Source: Flavobacterium psychrotolerans (GTDB lineage: Bacteria > Bacteroidota > Bacteroidia > Flavobacteriales > Flavobacteriaceae). From it: DNA of 64,000 bases. The translations under genes were made by a program, and so were the position numbers. The DNA is taken from contig NZ_QCZI01000002.1 in the NCBI RefSeq assembly GCF_003097635.1, positions 62,001 through 126,000 on the forward strand, written 5' to 3'. Below, piece after piece: positions 34,586-41,516 of this stretch (position 1 is its first letter; the number at the start of each line of letters is the position of its first letter). The notes under the pieces were generated by a model. That model had not been told where the DNA came from, ran no database searches, and worked only from the letters and a program-made list of their open reading frames with translations.

Positions 34586-35593
34586 ATGTCAATAACTAAA
34601 AATGCAATAATAAGATACCACGCTTTAGACAAATGTTTTAGCAATTTTGGGCGTAAGTTTTCTAATGAAGATTTACTTAAAGCATGCAATGATGCTCTTT
34701 TTGAATATAATTTTTCTAACGAAGGAATTAAGAGAAGACAACTTTTTGAAGACATTAAGTTTATGGAAAGTTCGCAAGGTTGGGAAATTCCCTTGCAACG
34801 AAATAAAGAGGGTAGAAAAGTGTTTTATAAGTATGAAACCAAAGATTTTTCTATAAACAACCAACCCATTAATGACTTTGAAGTAGAAAAATTAAAATCA
34901 GCTTTGTTAGTTTTATCTCGTTTTAAAGGAATGCCACAATTTGAATGGGTAAATGAACTCATTTTAAAATTACAACAAGCTTTTAACCTCGACAGTTCCA
35001 GAAAAGAAATAATAAGTTTTGATGCCAATGAATATTTAAAAAATATACACCTTATTGGCGATTTATTTAATGCCATTATCTATCAAAAAGTATTGGTATT
35101 AGAATATCAAAAATTCGATAACGAAACAAGCAAAACTTTCGAATTTCACCCTTATTATCTAAAGCAATATAACAACCGTTGGTTTATTATTGGTCGGTTT
35201 CCTAAATATGAAAATCTAACTCATTTTGCATTAGATAGAATTGTTCAATTCAAAGAAATGAATGCAAAATATATTATATCGACAGTAGATTTTAATGAGT
35301 ATTTTGAAGATATTATAGGTATTTCAAAGCCTAAAAACGCAACTATAGAAAAGGTTATTTTGCTTGCAACAAATGATTTAAAACCATACATAATCACTAA
35401 ACCAATTCACGGTTCACAAAAAAGAATTTCTGAAGACGAAAATGGTTATTTATTTTCAATTAATGTTTTTATCAATTTTGAATTAGAAAATTTGCTTCTT
35501 TCATATGGCGAAACGCTTAAAATTGTGGAGCCAAAATCGCTACAAGAAACTATTAAAAATCGGTTACTTAAAAATTTAGAAAACTATCTTTAA
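34586..35593 (+). CDS. WYL-domain transcriptional regulator
   Basis: This 335-residue protein has an N-terminal winged-helix region (about 1-75, ENLLKACN-type helix then KRRQLFEDIKFMES), a WYL domain (about 145-215: VLVLEYQKFDNETSKTFEFHPYYLKQYNNRWFIIGR in pieces, with the Tyr/Phe-Tyr core HPYYLKQYNNRW) and a C-terminal WCX-like domain. Proteins of this type (BrxR/CapW-like) repress defence operons and sense nucleic-acid ligands through the WYL domain. The gene lies 47 bases before the restriction-methyltransferase, same strand, so control of that gene is likely. The ligand is unknown. Confidence 0.85.
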   Translation: MSITKNAIIRYHALDKCFSNFGRKFSNEDLLKACNDALFEYNFSNEGIKRRQLFEDIKFMESSQGWEIPLQRNKEGRKVFYKYETKDFSINNQPINDFEVEKLKSALLVLSRFKGMPQFEWVNELILKLQQAFNLDSSRKEIISFDANEYLKNIHLIGDLFNAIIYQKVLVLEYQKFDNETSKTFEFHPYYLKQYNNRWFIIGRFPKYENLTHFALDRIVQFKEMNAKYIISTVDFNEYFEDIIGISKPKNATIEKVILLATNDLKPYIITKPIHGSQKRISEDENGYLFSINVFINFELENLLLSYGETLKIVEPKSLQETIKNRLLKNLENYL

Positions 35594-35617
35594 TTTTTTT
35601 ATTTGTTTAACTTGTAC

Positions 35618-35665
35618 CACTTTCTAAAACACAACTTTTTATGTCCTTATTTCAAAAATCGGTTG
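35618..35665 (+). repeat. Second copy of the duplicated restriction-gene start
   Basis: This 48-base stretch spans the leader and first eight codons of the restriction gene. It is an imperfect copy of 34069-34116, with runs of 10 and 17 identical bases separated by a divergent 8-base block. Confidence 0.6.
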
Positions 35666-38600
35666 TCGCCAAACAGTTACAAAGTCAAGATAAAACCCAA
35701 TTAGTTGCGCAATGGAATGTTTTCAAAAGCCATTTCCATAATCCAAGCATTCAAGATAACATTCGTTCCAGCAAAGAAGAGCAATACCAAGGCGAGTTTC
35801 TTATAGATTTGTTTGTAAATGTTTTGGGATATACTAAAAACCCAACGCCAAATTTTACCATAACTACGGAATATAAGAACGTAAAAGACAGTAAAAAAGC
35901 CGATGGTGCAATCCTAATTAGCGAAAAAGTAAAAGCCGTTATTGAACTAAAAGGAACTAACACCACCGATTTAAACAAAATTGAAGTACAGGCATTTGGT
36001 TACAAAAATAACCAACCCGATTGCGTTTATGTGATAACCTCAAACTTTGAAAAGTTGCGTTTTTATATTGATAATGCAACGGAATATATCGAGTTTAATT
36101 TGTTTCACCTTACCGAAAAGGAATTTGAATTACTCTATTTGTGTTTGGCTTTCGAGAATATTTCGAGAGATATTCCCAGGAAAATAAAAGAAGATTCCGT
36201 AAGCCAAGAAAAAGACATTACCAAAAAATTATATTCTGATTATTCACTCTTTAAAAGTGATTTGTATACCAATTTAGTGGCTTTGAATCCTGAATTTGAA
36301 CCCGTTGAATTATTCCAGAAATCACAAAAATTGTTAGATCGATTTTTGTTTATCTTCTTTGCTGAAGATAGAAACCTGTTACCTACTAATTTGATTTTTC
36401 GTATCAATAAAGAATGGAAACAACTACGCCAAATGCGGATAGAAGTTTCCTTATATGACCGTTACAAAATCTATTTTCACGACCTCAACGAGGGTGCAAA
36501 AGTGGTTCTTCCAGCATTTTCGGAAACGGCATCCAATCAAAAAGAAGAACATCAAATCTATGCCTATAATGGCGGACTTTTTAAACCCGACAGCGTTCTT
36601 GACAGCATAAAAATAAATGATGAAGTATTGTTTAAACATACCGAAAAGTTAAGCCATTATGATTTTCAAAGTGAAGTTGATGTAAACATTTTAGGTCATA
36701 TTTTTGAAAATTCATTAAATCAATTAGACGAAATAAAAGCTCAATTAGAGGGCGGCTCTATTGATAAATCCAGCACCAAACGAAAAAAAGACGGCGTATT
36801 TTACACACCCAAATACATTACCAAATACATTGTGGACAATACCGTTGGCAAATTGTGTATGGACAAAAAAGCCGAAATAAAAATTGTTGAAGAAGATTAT
36901 TTTACCGATAAAAAACGAACCAAAACCACCAAACAACCGCTATTAGAAAAACTAACAACGTATAGAAACTGGTTACTACAAATTACTATTTGCGACCCAG
37001 CTTGTGGTAGTGGTGCGTTCCTGAACCAAGCCTTAGATTTTTTGATTGCGGAACACCAATACATTGACGAACTCCAAGCCAAGCTTTTTGGCGATGCACT
37101 TGTTTTGAGCGATGTAGAAAAAAGCATTCTCGAAAACAACCTTTACGGTGTTGACTTAAATGAAGAAAGTGTAGAAATTGCCAAACTATCCCTTTGGTTA
37201 CGCACCGCACAACCCAACCGAAAACTAAACGACCTTAACAACAATATTAAATGCGGAAACTCACTAATTGACGACCCCGCAATTGCTGGAGAAAAAGCCT
37301 TTAACTGGCAAACGGCATTTCCGCAAGTGTTTAAAGAAAAGCAAAAAAAGGCTTGGCATATCACAACGGCCATTCACGATAGTCGGACTTCTCAACGAAT
37401 GATAGATTATAAGGTTAGAGAAAAGAGAGCGATGGGAACAATGCCTAAACCACAAATCATTCCGCTAACAGAGACAGAAGAAACAATAATAGTAGAACAA
37501 GTAACTAAAATTGTAATAGAAGATAATCTTCGGGTGATGGCTTTTAATGTGTGTAAAGACCACATTCATTTATTACTTGTTTGTAATGAAGAGGATGTGT
37601 CTAAAATTGTCCAAAAAATAAAAGCTAAAACAGCTAGAGAAGTAAACATACATAGAGGTGTTACTACAACAAGGGAGCATACTCCCTTGCCTATAGAAAA
37701 AGAAAGAGGAGAAAAACAAAACAGTTTATGGACACAAAAATTTGGATGCAAAGAAATTGTTGATGACAACCAATTATATAATACTATTGAATATATTAGA
37801 AACAATAGGGTAAAACATGAATTGCCAATTCTGCCAATATTACAACAATGGAGTATGCTCCATTGTCTTTATCAAAGCTACGACGATACTTTTCGAGAAG
37901 AATATAAAGGTGGTTTTGATGTGATTATTGGAAATCCGCCGTATGTTTTTGGGGGAAACAGCGGAATAAATGAGTTAGAAAAAAAGTATTTTAAAAATAA
38001 ATATGAAACTGGGAACGGCAAGGTTAACCTTTTTACTCTTTTTATTGAAAAATCTTATGTCATTTTAAAGCAAGATGGCGAATTTTCATTTATCATACCA
38101 AATACATTTCTAAGAGTTACTTCATATCACGATTCAAGAAAGTTTTTTATCAAAAATTTTCAATTTAGGGAATTAGCTGATTTAGGAAATGATGTTTTTA
38201 ATGGAGCAGTAACATCAGCAATAATATTATTAGCAAGTAAAAACATTCCAAATTTTGAAAAACCTCTAAAAATTATTAATGATTTTTCAGGAAATCATAA
38301 AATGCTTCCACTTAATCAAATTGTAAAAAATAACTTTATGATTTCTTCAACGATTGAAGATGGCGCACAATTCATATTGAATAAGTTACAAAGTATTTCA
38401 ATATTGCTCGGAGATGAATGTCAGGAAATGATTTTCGGTGTGGTAATCTCTCATAATAAAAACGAATTAATATTTGACATACAAAACAACGGTTACAAAC
38501 CATTTTTAGAAGGAAAAGACATTTCATCATATTTAATCAAAGATGTTACGAAGTTTTTAAAATATAAACCTGAATTAATTCATAGAGCAAGAACCCCTAA

Positions 38601-39243
38601 AGTTTTTGAAGTAGAGGAAAAGTTATTAGTTCAAAGAATTACAGGAGGTAAAAAACCTTTAAAAGTAGCTTATGATAACTTAAAATATTATAATAAAGAA
38701 TCTATTAATAATATCATATTAAAAGCTGATTCAGAATTTAAAATTAAATTTATTTTATCCTTATTAAATTCAAGTCTTATTAATTGGTTTTATAATAAAT
38801 CATTTACAAATGATTCGACATTAACCGTGAATATTTCTAAAGAATATTTGTCTAAAATTCCAATTAAAAAAACAACTCTTTCGGAACAAAACCCATTCAT
38901 AGAAAAAGCCGATTTGATGTTAACCTTAAACAAAGAGTTACAAGAACAATCCCAAAAGTTTCAAAGAACGTTGCAAAGAGAATTTCTGTTAGAAAGTTTG
39001 CCTAAAAAACTACAAGACTGGTATTTGTTATCCTATGCCGATTTTATAAAAGAACTCGAAAAACAAAAAGTAAAGTTATCATTATCACAAAAAGCCGAGT
39101 GGGAAGACTATTTTACCAACGAAGCCACCAAACTAAACTCCATAAAAACCCAAATAAACACCACCGACAAAGCTATTGATACTATGGTTTATGAGTTGTA
39201 TGGTTTGAGTGAGGAGGAAATTGAAATTGTTGAAAAGAATTGA
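35641..39243 (+). CDS. Type IIG (Eco57I-like) restriction-methyltransferase with an inserted Y1/HUH transposase domain
   Basis: This 1200-residue single-chain restriction enzyme begins with a PD-(D/E)xK nuclease: Asp88 in KKADGA, and Glu102 and Lys104 in AVIELKGT. The methyltransferase starts near TPKYITKYIVDNTVG, has motif I CDPACGSGAF at 451-460 and GVDLNEESVEIAKLSLWL, and motif IV NPPY at 765-768. The C-terminal target-recognition part ends near 1200. Between FPQVFKE (about 566) and GGFDVIIGNPPY (757) lie about 185 extra residues with the pattern of a REP-associated tyrosine transposase: AWHITTAIHDSRTSQRM, the HUH pair His641/His643 in KDHIHLLLVC, LWTQKFGCKEIV and catalytic Tyr718 in NTIEYIRNN. 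The frame is unbroken, so both activities may be made in one protein. It cuts and methylates adenine in DNA as host defence; target unknown. Confidence 0.88.
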   Translation: MSLFQKSVVAKQLQSQDKTQLVAQWNVFKSHFHNPSIQDNIRSSKEEQYQGEFLIDLFVNVLGYTKNPTPNFTITTEYKNVKDSKKADGAILISEKVKAVIELKGTNTTDLNKIEVQAFGYKNNQPDCVYVITSNFEKLRFYIDNATEYIEFNLFHLTEKEFELLYLCLAFENISRDIPRKIKEDSVSQEKDITKKLYSDYSLFKSDLYTNLVALNPEFEPVELFQKSQKLLDRFLFIFFAEDRNLLPTNLIFRINKEWKQLRQMRIEVSLYDRYKIYFHDLNEGAKVVLPAFSETASNQKEEHQIYAYNGGLFKPDSVLDSIKINDEVLFKHTEKLSHYDFQSEVDVNILGHIFENSLNQLDEIKAQLEGGSIDKSSTKRKKDGVFYTPKYITKYIVDNTVGKLCMDKKAEIKIVEEDYFTDKKRTKTTKQPLLEKLTTYRNWLLQITICDPACGSGAFLNQALDFLIAEHQYIDELQAKLFGDALVLSDVEKSILENNLYGVDLNEESVEIAKLSLWLRTAQPNRKLNDLNNNIKCGNSLIDDPAIAGEKAFNWQTAFPQVFKEKQKKAWHITTAIHDSRTSQRMIDYKVREKRAMGTMPKPQIIPLTETEETIIVEQVTKIVIEDNLRVMAFNVCKDHIHLLLVCNEEDVSKIVQKIKAKTAREVNIHRGVTTTREHTPLPIEKERGEKQNSLWTQKFGCKEIVDDNQLYNTIEYIRNNRVKHELPILPILQQWSMLHCLYQSYDDTFREEYKGGFDVIIGNPPYVFGGNSGINELEKKYFKNKYETGNGKVNLFTLFIEKSYVILKQDGEFSFIIPNTFLRVTSYHDSRKFFIKNFQFRELADLGNDVFNGAVTSAIILLASKNIPNFEKPLKIINDFSGNHKMLPLNQIVKNNFMISSTIEDGAQFILNKLQSISILLGDECQEMIFGVVISHNKNELIFDIQNNGYKPFLEGKDISSYLIKDVTKFLKYKPELIHRARTPKVFEVEEKLLVQRITGGKKPLKVAYDNLKYYNKESINNIILKADSEFKIKFILSLLNSSLINWFYNKSFTNDSTLTVNISKEYLSKIPIKKTTLSEQNPFIEKADLMLTLNKELQEQSQKFQRTLQREFLLESLPKKLQDWYLLSYADFIKELEKQKVKLSLSQKAEWEDYFTNEATKLNSIKTQINTTDKAIDTMVYELYGLSEEEIEIVEKN
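37670..37689 (+). repeat. REP-like palindrome 1 inside the Y1 insert
   Basis: CAAGGGAG-CATA-CTCCCTTG is a perfect 8-bp stem with a 4-base loop. It encodes TREHTPL in the linker before LWTQKF. Its core GGAGCATACTCC is the reverse complement of the core of palindrome 2. Confidence 0.85.
37845..37866 (+). repeat. REP-like palindrome 2 at the end of the Y1 insert
   Basis: ACAATGGAG-TATG-CTCCATTGT is a perfect 9-bp stem with a 4-base loop. It encodes QWSMLHC, so the palindrome is read in a different codon phase than palindrome 1. The core GGAGTATGCTCC is the exact reverse complement of the first, giving an opposed pair as in BIME elements. Confidence 0.85.
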
Positions 39244-39247
39244 GCAT

Positions 39248-39358
39248 ATGGGAAGAGATGTAGTTTCATTATCACGACATAGTCATAATGTTTCAAGTTT
39301 TGGAGCATTAGCAAAAGATATTTCTAATAGAATACAATTTAACGTGATGAAAAAATAG
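39248..39358 (+). CDS. Small ORF after the restriction gene (36 residues)
   Basis: The ATG is 4 bases after the restriction-gene stop and encodes a short protein beginning MGRDVVSLSRHSHN and ending NVMKK. I do not recognise it. It could be a tiny co-translated gene or the leftover of a longer gene lost at the island edge. The rest of the 236-base gap to tRNA-Leu holds only the tRNA terminator. Confidence 0.35.
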   Translation: MGRDVVSLSRHSHNVSSFGALAKDISNRIQFNVMKK

Positions 39359-39437
39359 TTTTCGGAGTCCCTAAAAAAAATAAAAATTCAGGATTTTTGA
39401 AATTACTGACTAAATACAGACTAACTTTTAAAACCAA

Positions 39438-39474
39438 AAAATGCAACTATCTAAAATAAAGATAATTGCATTTT
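39438..39474 (-). terminator. Terminator of tRNA-Leu
   Basis: A 15-position stem (39438-39452 with 39460-39474, one mismatch) with a 7-base loop lies just beyond the 3' end of the tRNA on the minus strand and is followed there by T residues. It could also stop plus-strand transcription from the restriction gene. Confidence 0.75.
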
Positions 39475-39479
39475 AAAAG

Positions 39480-39561
39480 TGCGGATAATAGGACTCGAAC
39501 CTACACGCCTTGCGGCACCAGATCCTAAGTCTGGCATGTCTACCAATTTCACCATATCCGC
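39480..39561 (-). tRNA. tRNA-Leu (anticodon UAG)
   Basis: The minus strand begins GCGGATATGGTGAAATTGG. It has a 7-bp acceptor stem (GCGGATA/TATCCGC), the anticodon arm CCAGA-CTTAGGA-TCTGG with anticodon TAG, a long variable arm (class II tRNA) and the T arm around GGTTCGAGTCC. The CCA end is not encoded. It marks the right edge of the defence island. Confidence 0.97.
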
Positions 39562-39639
39562 AAAATTGTGAGTGCAAATATAATCATAACTTCTTACTTT
39601 CAAAGGAAAATGAACAAAAAATATTCATACTCTTTTTTG

Positions 39640-39647
39640 TACTTTTG
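39640..39647 (+). promoter_or_regulatory. Promoter -7 box (TACTTTTG) for the M20 peptidase
   Basis: This is a full TAnnTTTG match 22 bases upstream of the ATG at 39670. Confidence 0.6.
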
Positions 39648-39669
39648 AAATTATATAATACACTACCCC

Positions 39670-41058
39670 ATGGATACAATAAAATCATATGTGCAACAAC
39701 ACAAAGACCGTTTCATTAACGAATTAATCGAATTACTCAAAATCCCTTCGGTAAGTGCTGATGCCGCCTATTCGCAAGACGTTATTGATATGGCAGATGC
39801 GGTAAAATCGAGTCTGGAAAAAGCGGGCTGCGATTTTGTGGAAATTTGCGATACGCCAGGCTATCCGATAGTCTATGGAGAAAAAATTATTGATAAAAAC
39901 CTGCCGACCGTTTTAGTTTACGGTCACTACGATGTTCAACCTCCAGATCCTATGGAGTTGTGGAGTTCTCCTCCTTTTGAACCCGTAATCAAAAAAACTG
40001 AAATTCACCCGGAAGGCGCTATTTTTGCCCGCGGAGCCTGTGATGACAAGGGACAAATGTACATGCACGTGAAAGCTTTTGAGTATATGATTCAGTCGAA
40101 TACGTTACCCTGCAACGTGAAATTTATGATTGAAGGCGAAGAAGAAGTGGGTTCTAAAAGTTTGAGTTGGTTTGTAGAACGCAATCAGGAAAAACTAAAA
40201 AACGATGTCATTTTAATATCTGACACAGGAATGATTTCCAATCAGCAACCCTCCATCACTACTGGATTGCGCGGTTTGAGTTATGTAGAAGTCGAGATTA
40301 CGGGACCAAACAGAGATTTACATTCTGGTTTATACGGTGGAGCGGTAGCAAATCCAATTAACGTTTTGGCTAAAATGATCGCTTCCCTTCATGACGATGA
40401 CAATCATATTACCATTCCCGGATTTTATGATAACGTTGAAGAACTATCTCTAGAGGAAAGAGCCGAAATGGCCAAAGCACCTTTTAATCTTGACGGTTAT
40501 AAAAAAGCATTGGACCTCAATGCCGTTTATGGTGAAAAAGGGTATGTAACAAACGAGAGAAACTCCATTCGGCCAACGCTTGACGTCAACGGAATTTGGG
40601 GTGGATACACCGGAGAAGGTGCCAAAACTGTCATAGCCAGCAAGGCTTTTGCTAAAATTTCCATGCGATTGGTTCCGCATCAGGATTGGGAAGAAATCAC
40701 GAAATTGTTCACCAAACATTTCATCAGTATTGCTCCTGCCGGTGTTACCGTGAAAGTAAAACCACACCACGGCGGACAAGGCTATGTTACCCCAACCGAT
40801 AGCATTGGATATAAAGCGGCCAACAAGGCCTATACGGAAACTTTTGGAGTTCCTGCCATTCCTGTTCGTTCCGGAGGAAGCATTCCTATTGTAGCCCTAT
40901 TTGAAAAAGAATTAAAAAGCAAAACAATATTGATGGGATTTGGACTAGATAGTGATGCCATTCACTCCCCGAACGAACATTTTGGGATTTTCAACTACCT
41001 AAAAGGCATTGAAACGATTCCGTTGTTTTATAAGTATTTCGTAGAGATGAGTAAATAA
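39670..41058 (+). CDS. M20-family dipeptidase
   Basis: This 462-residue cytoplasmic metallopeptidase has metal and catalytic motifs in order: VYGHYDVQPPDPMELW (His ligand and catalytic Asp), ARGACDDKGQMYMH (bridging Asp), IEGEEEVGS (catalytic Glu and Glu ligand), LISDTG, the dimerisation domain with RDLHSGLYGGAVANPI, and a C-terminal IHSPNEHFGI with the last His ligand. It cleaves small peptides with two zinc ions. There is no signal peptide. The gene has its own promoter box and ends before a bidirectional terminator. Confidence 0.93.
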   Translation: MDTIKSYVQQHKDRFINELIELLKIPSVSADAAYSQDVIDMADAVKSSLEKAGCDFVEICDTPGYPIVYGEKIIDKNLPTVLVYGHYDVQPPDPMELWSSPPFEPVIKKTEIHPEGAIFARGACDDKGQMYMHVKAFEYMIQSNTLPCNVKFMIEGEEEVGSKSLSWFVERNQEKLKNDVILISDTGMISNQQPSITTGLRGLSYVEVEITGPNRDLHSGLYGGAVANPINVLAKMIASLHDDDNHITIPGFYDNVEELSLEERAEMAKAPFNLDGYKKALDLNAVYGEKGYVTNERNSIRPTLDVNGIWGGYTGEGAKTVIASKAFAKISMRLVPHQDWEEITKLFTKHFISIAPAGVTVKVKPHHGGQGYVTPTDSIGYKAANKAYTETFGVPAIPVRSGGSIPIVALFEKELKSKTILMGFGLDSDAIHSPNEHFGIFNYLKGIETIPLFYKYFVEMSK

Positions 41059-41163
41059 AGTAGAACTGAAGTCGAAATTAAATACCGCTTACATCCTAGT
41101 TCTTGTGTTTACATGCCTGTCAAAAACGGCTTCATTAACATAACAAATAAGACATAAACAAAA

Positions 41164-41193
41164 AACCTCGTAAACGTTGATGTTTACGAGGTT
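41164..41193. terminator. Bidirectional terminator between the M20 peptidase and tRNA-Gln
   Basis: A perfect 12-bp stem (41164-41175 with 41182-41193) has a 6-base loop, with T on the plus-strand side and A on the other. It can end the peptidase transcript and, in the other direction, tRNA-Gln. Confidence 0.92.
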
Positions 41194-41206
41194 TTTTTTA
41201 TACTTG

Positions 41207-41277
41207 TTGGTCTACAAGGACTCGAACCTTGAAAGACTGCACCAAAAACAGTTGTGTTACCATTACACCATAGACCA
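41207..41277 (-). tRNA. tRNA-Gln (anticodon UUG)
   Basis: The minus strand begins TGGTCTATGGTGTAATGG. It has acceptor TGGTCTA/TAGACCA, anticodon loop TTTTGGT with anticodon TTG, and T arm AGGTTCGAGTCCT. No CCA is encoded. The rest of the 458-base gap around it holds the terminator on one side and the GT117 promoter region on the other. Confidence 0.97.
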
Positions 41278-41477
41278 ATTCCATTGCCGTTAAGCGAGTG
41301 CAAATTTAATACAAATTTTATTTTAAGCAACTATTTATAGTTTTTTTATTGAAAATAATTTCAACTGAGCGAATGTTTTTTCTAAAGTCTTTATAATCTG
41401 ATAAAAACCAATTTAAATTGATTCGTTAAGATTTTAGAATTTTTTGTTAATGCACCTCGCTTTCAACAAAAAAATAG

Positions 41478-41485
41478 TTTCTTTG
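41478..41485 (+). promoter_or_regulatory. Promoter -7-like box (TTTCTTTG) for the GT117 gene
   Basis: This matches TAnnTTTG at all but one fixed position and lies 31 bases before the start codon. Confidence 0.4.
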
Positions 41486-41516
41486 TAGCTCTAAAAAAGA
41501 ACATTATTATATTCAT

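Larger units (their letters stand above)
37351..37905 (+). mobile_element. RAYT-like Y1 transposase domain embedded in the restriction-methyltransferase gene
   Basis: Residues 571 to about 755 of the host protein hold a complete Y1/HUH core: the first strand (AWHITTAIHDSRTS), the two-His metal motif HIH at 641-643 and the nucleophilic Tyr718 with downstream Asn-Arg residues. The host motif order is intact on both sides. The insert has no start or stop of its own in this frame, so it is translated as part of the host enzyme. Confidence 0.75.

Noticed and set aside
35641..39243. Possible frameshift or gene disruption by a transposase in the restriction gene
   Set aside because: One frame continues through the Y1 segment without stop, and all host motifs before and after it are intact, so it is an in-frame nested domain and not a broken gene.
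34162..39561. Integrated prophage or integrative element at tRNA-Leu
   Set aside because: No integrase, no repeat of the tRNA 3' end and no phage genes were seen in the window.
39510..39719. ORF overlapping tRNA-Leu and the M20 peptidase start
   Set aside because: It runs antisense through a tRNA gene and across a promoter; composition is not protein-like.
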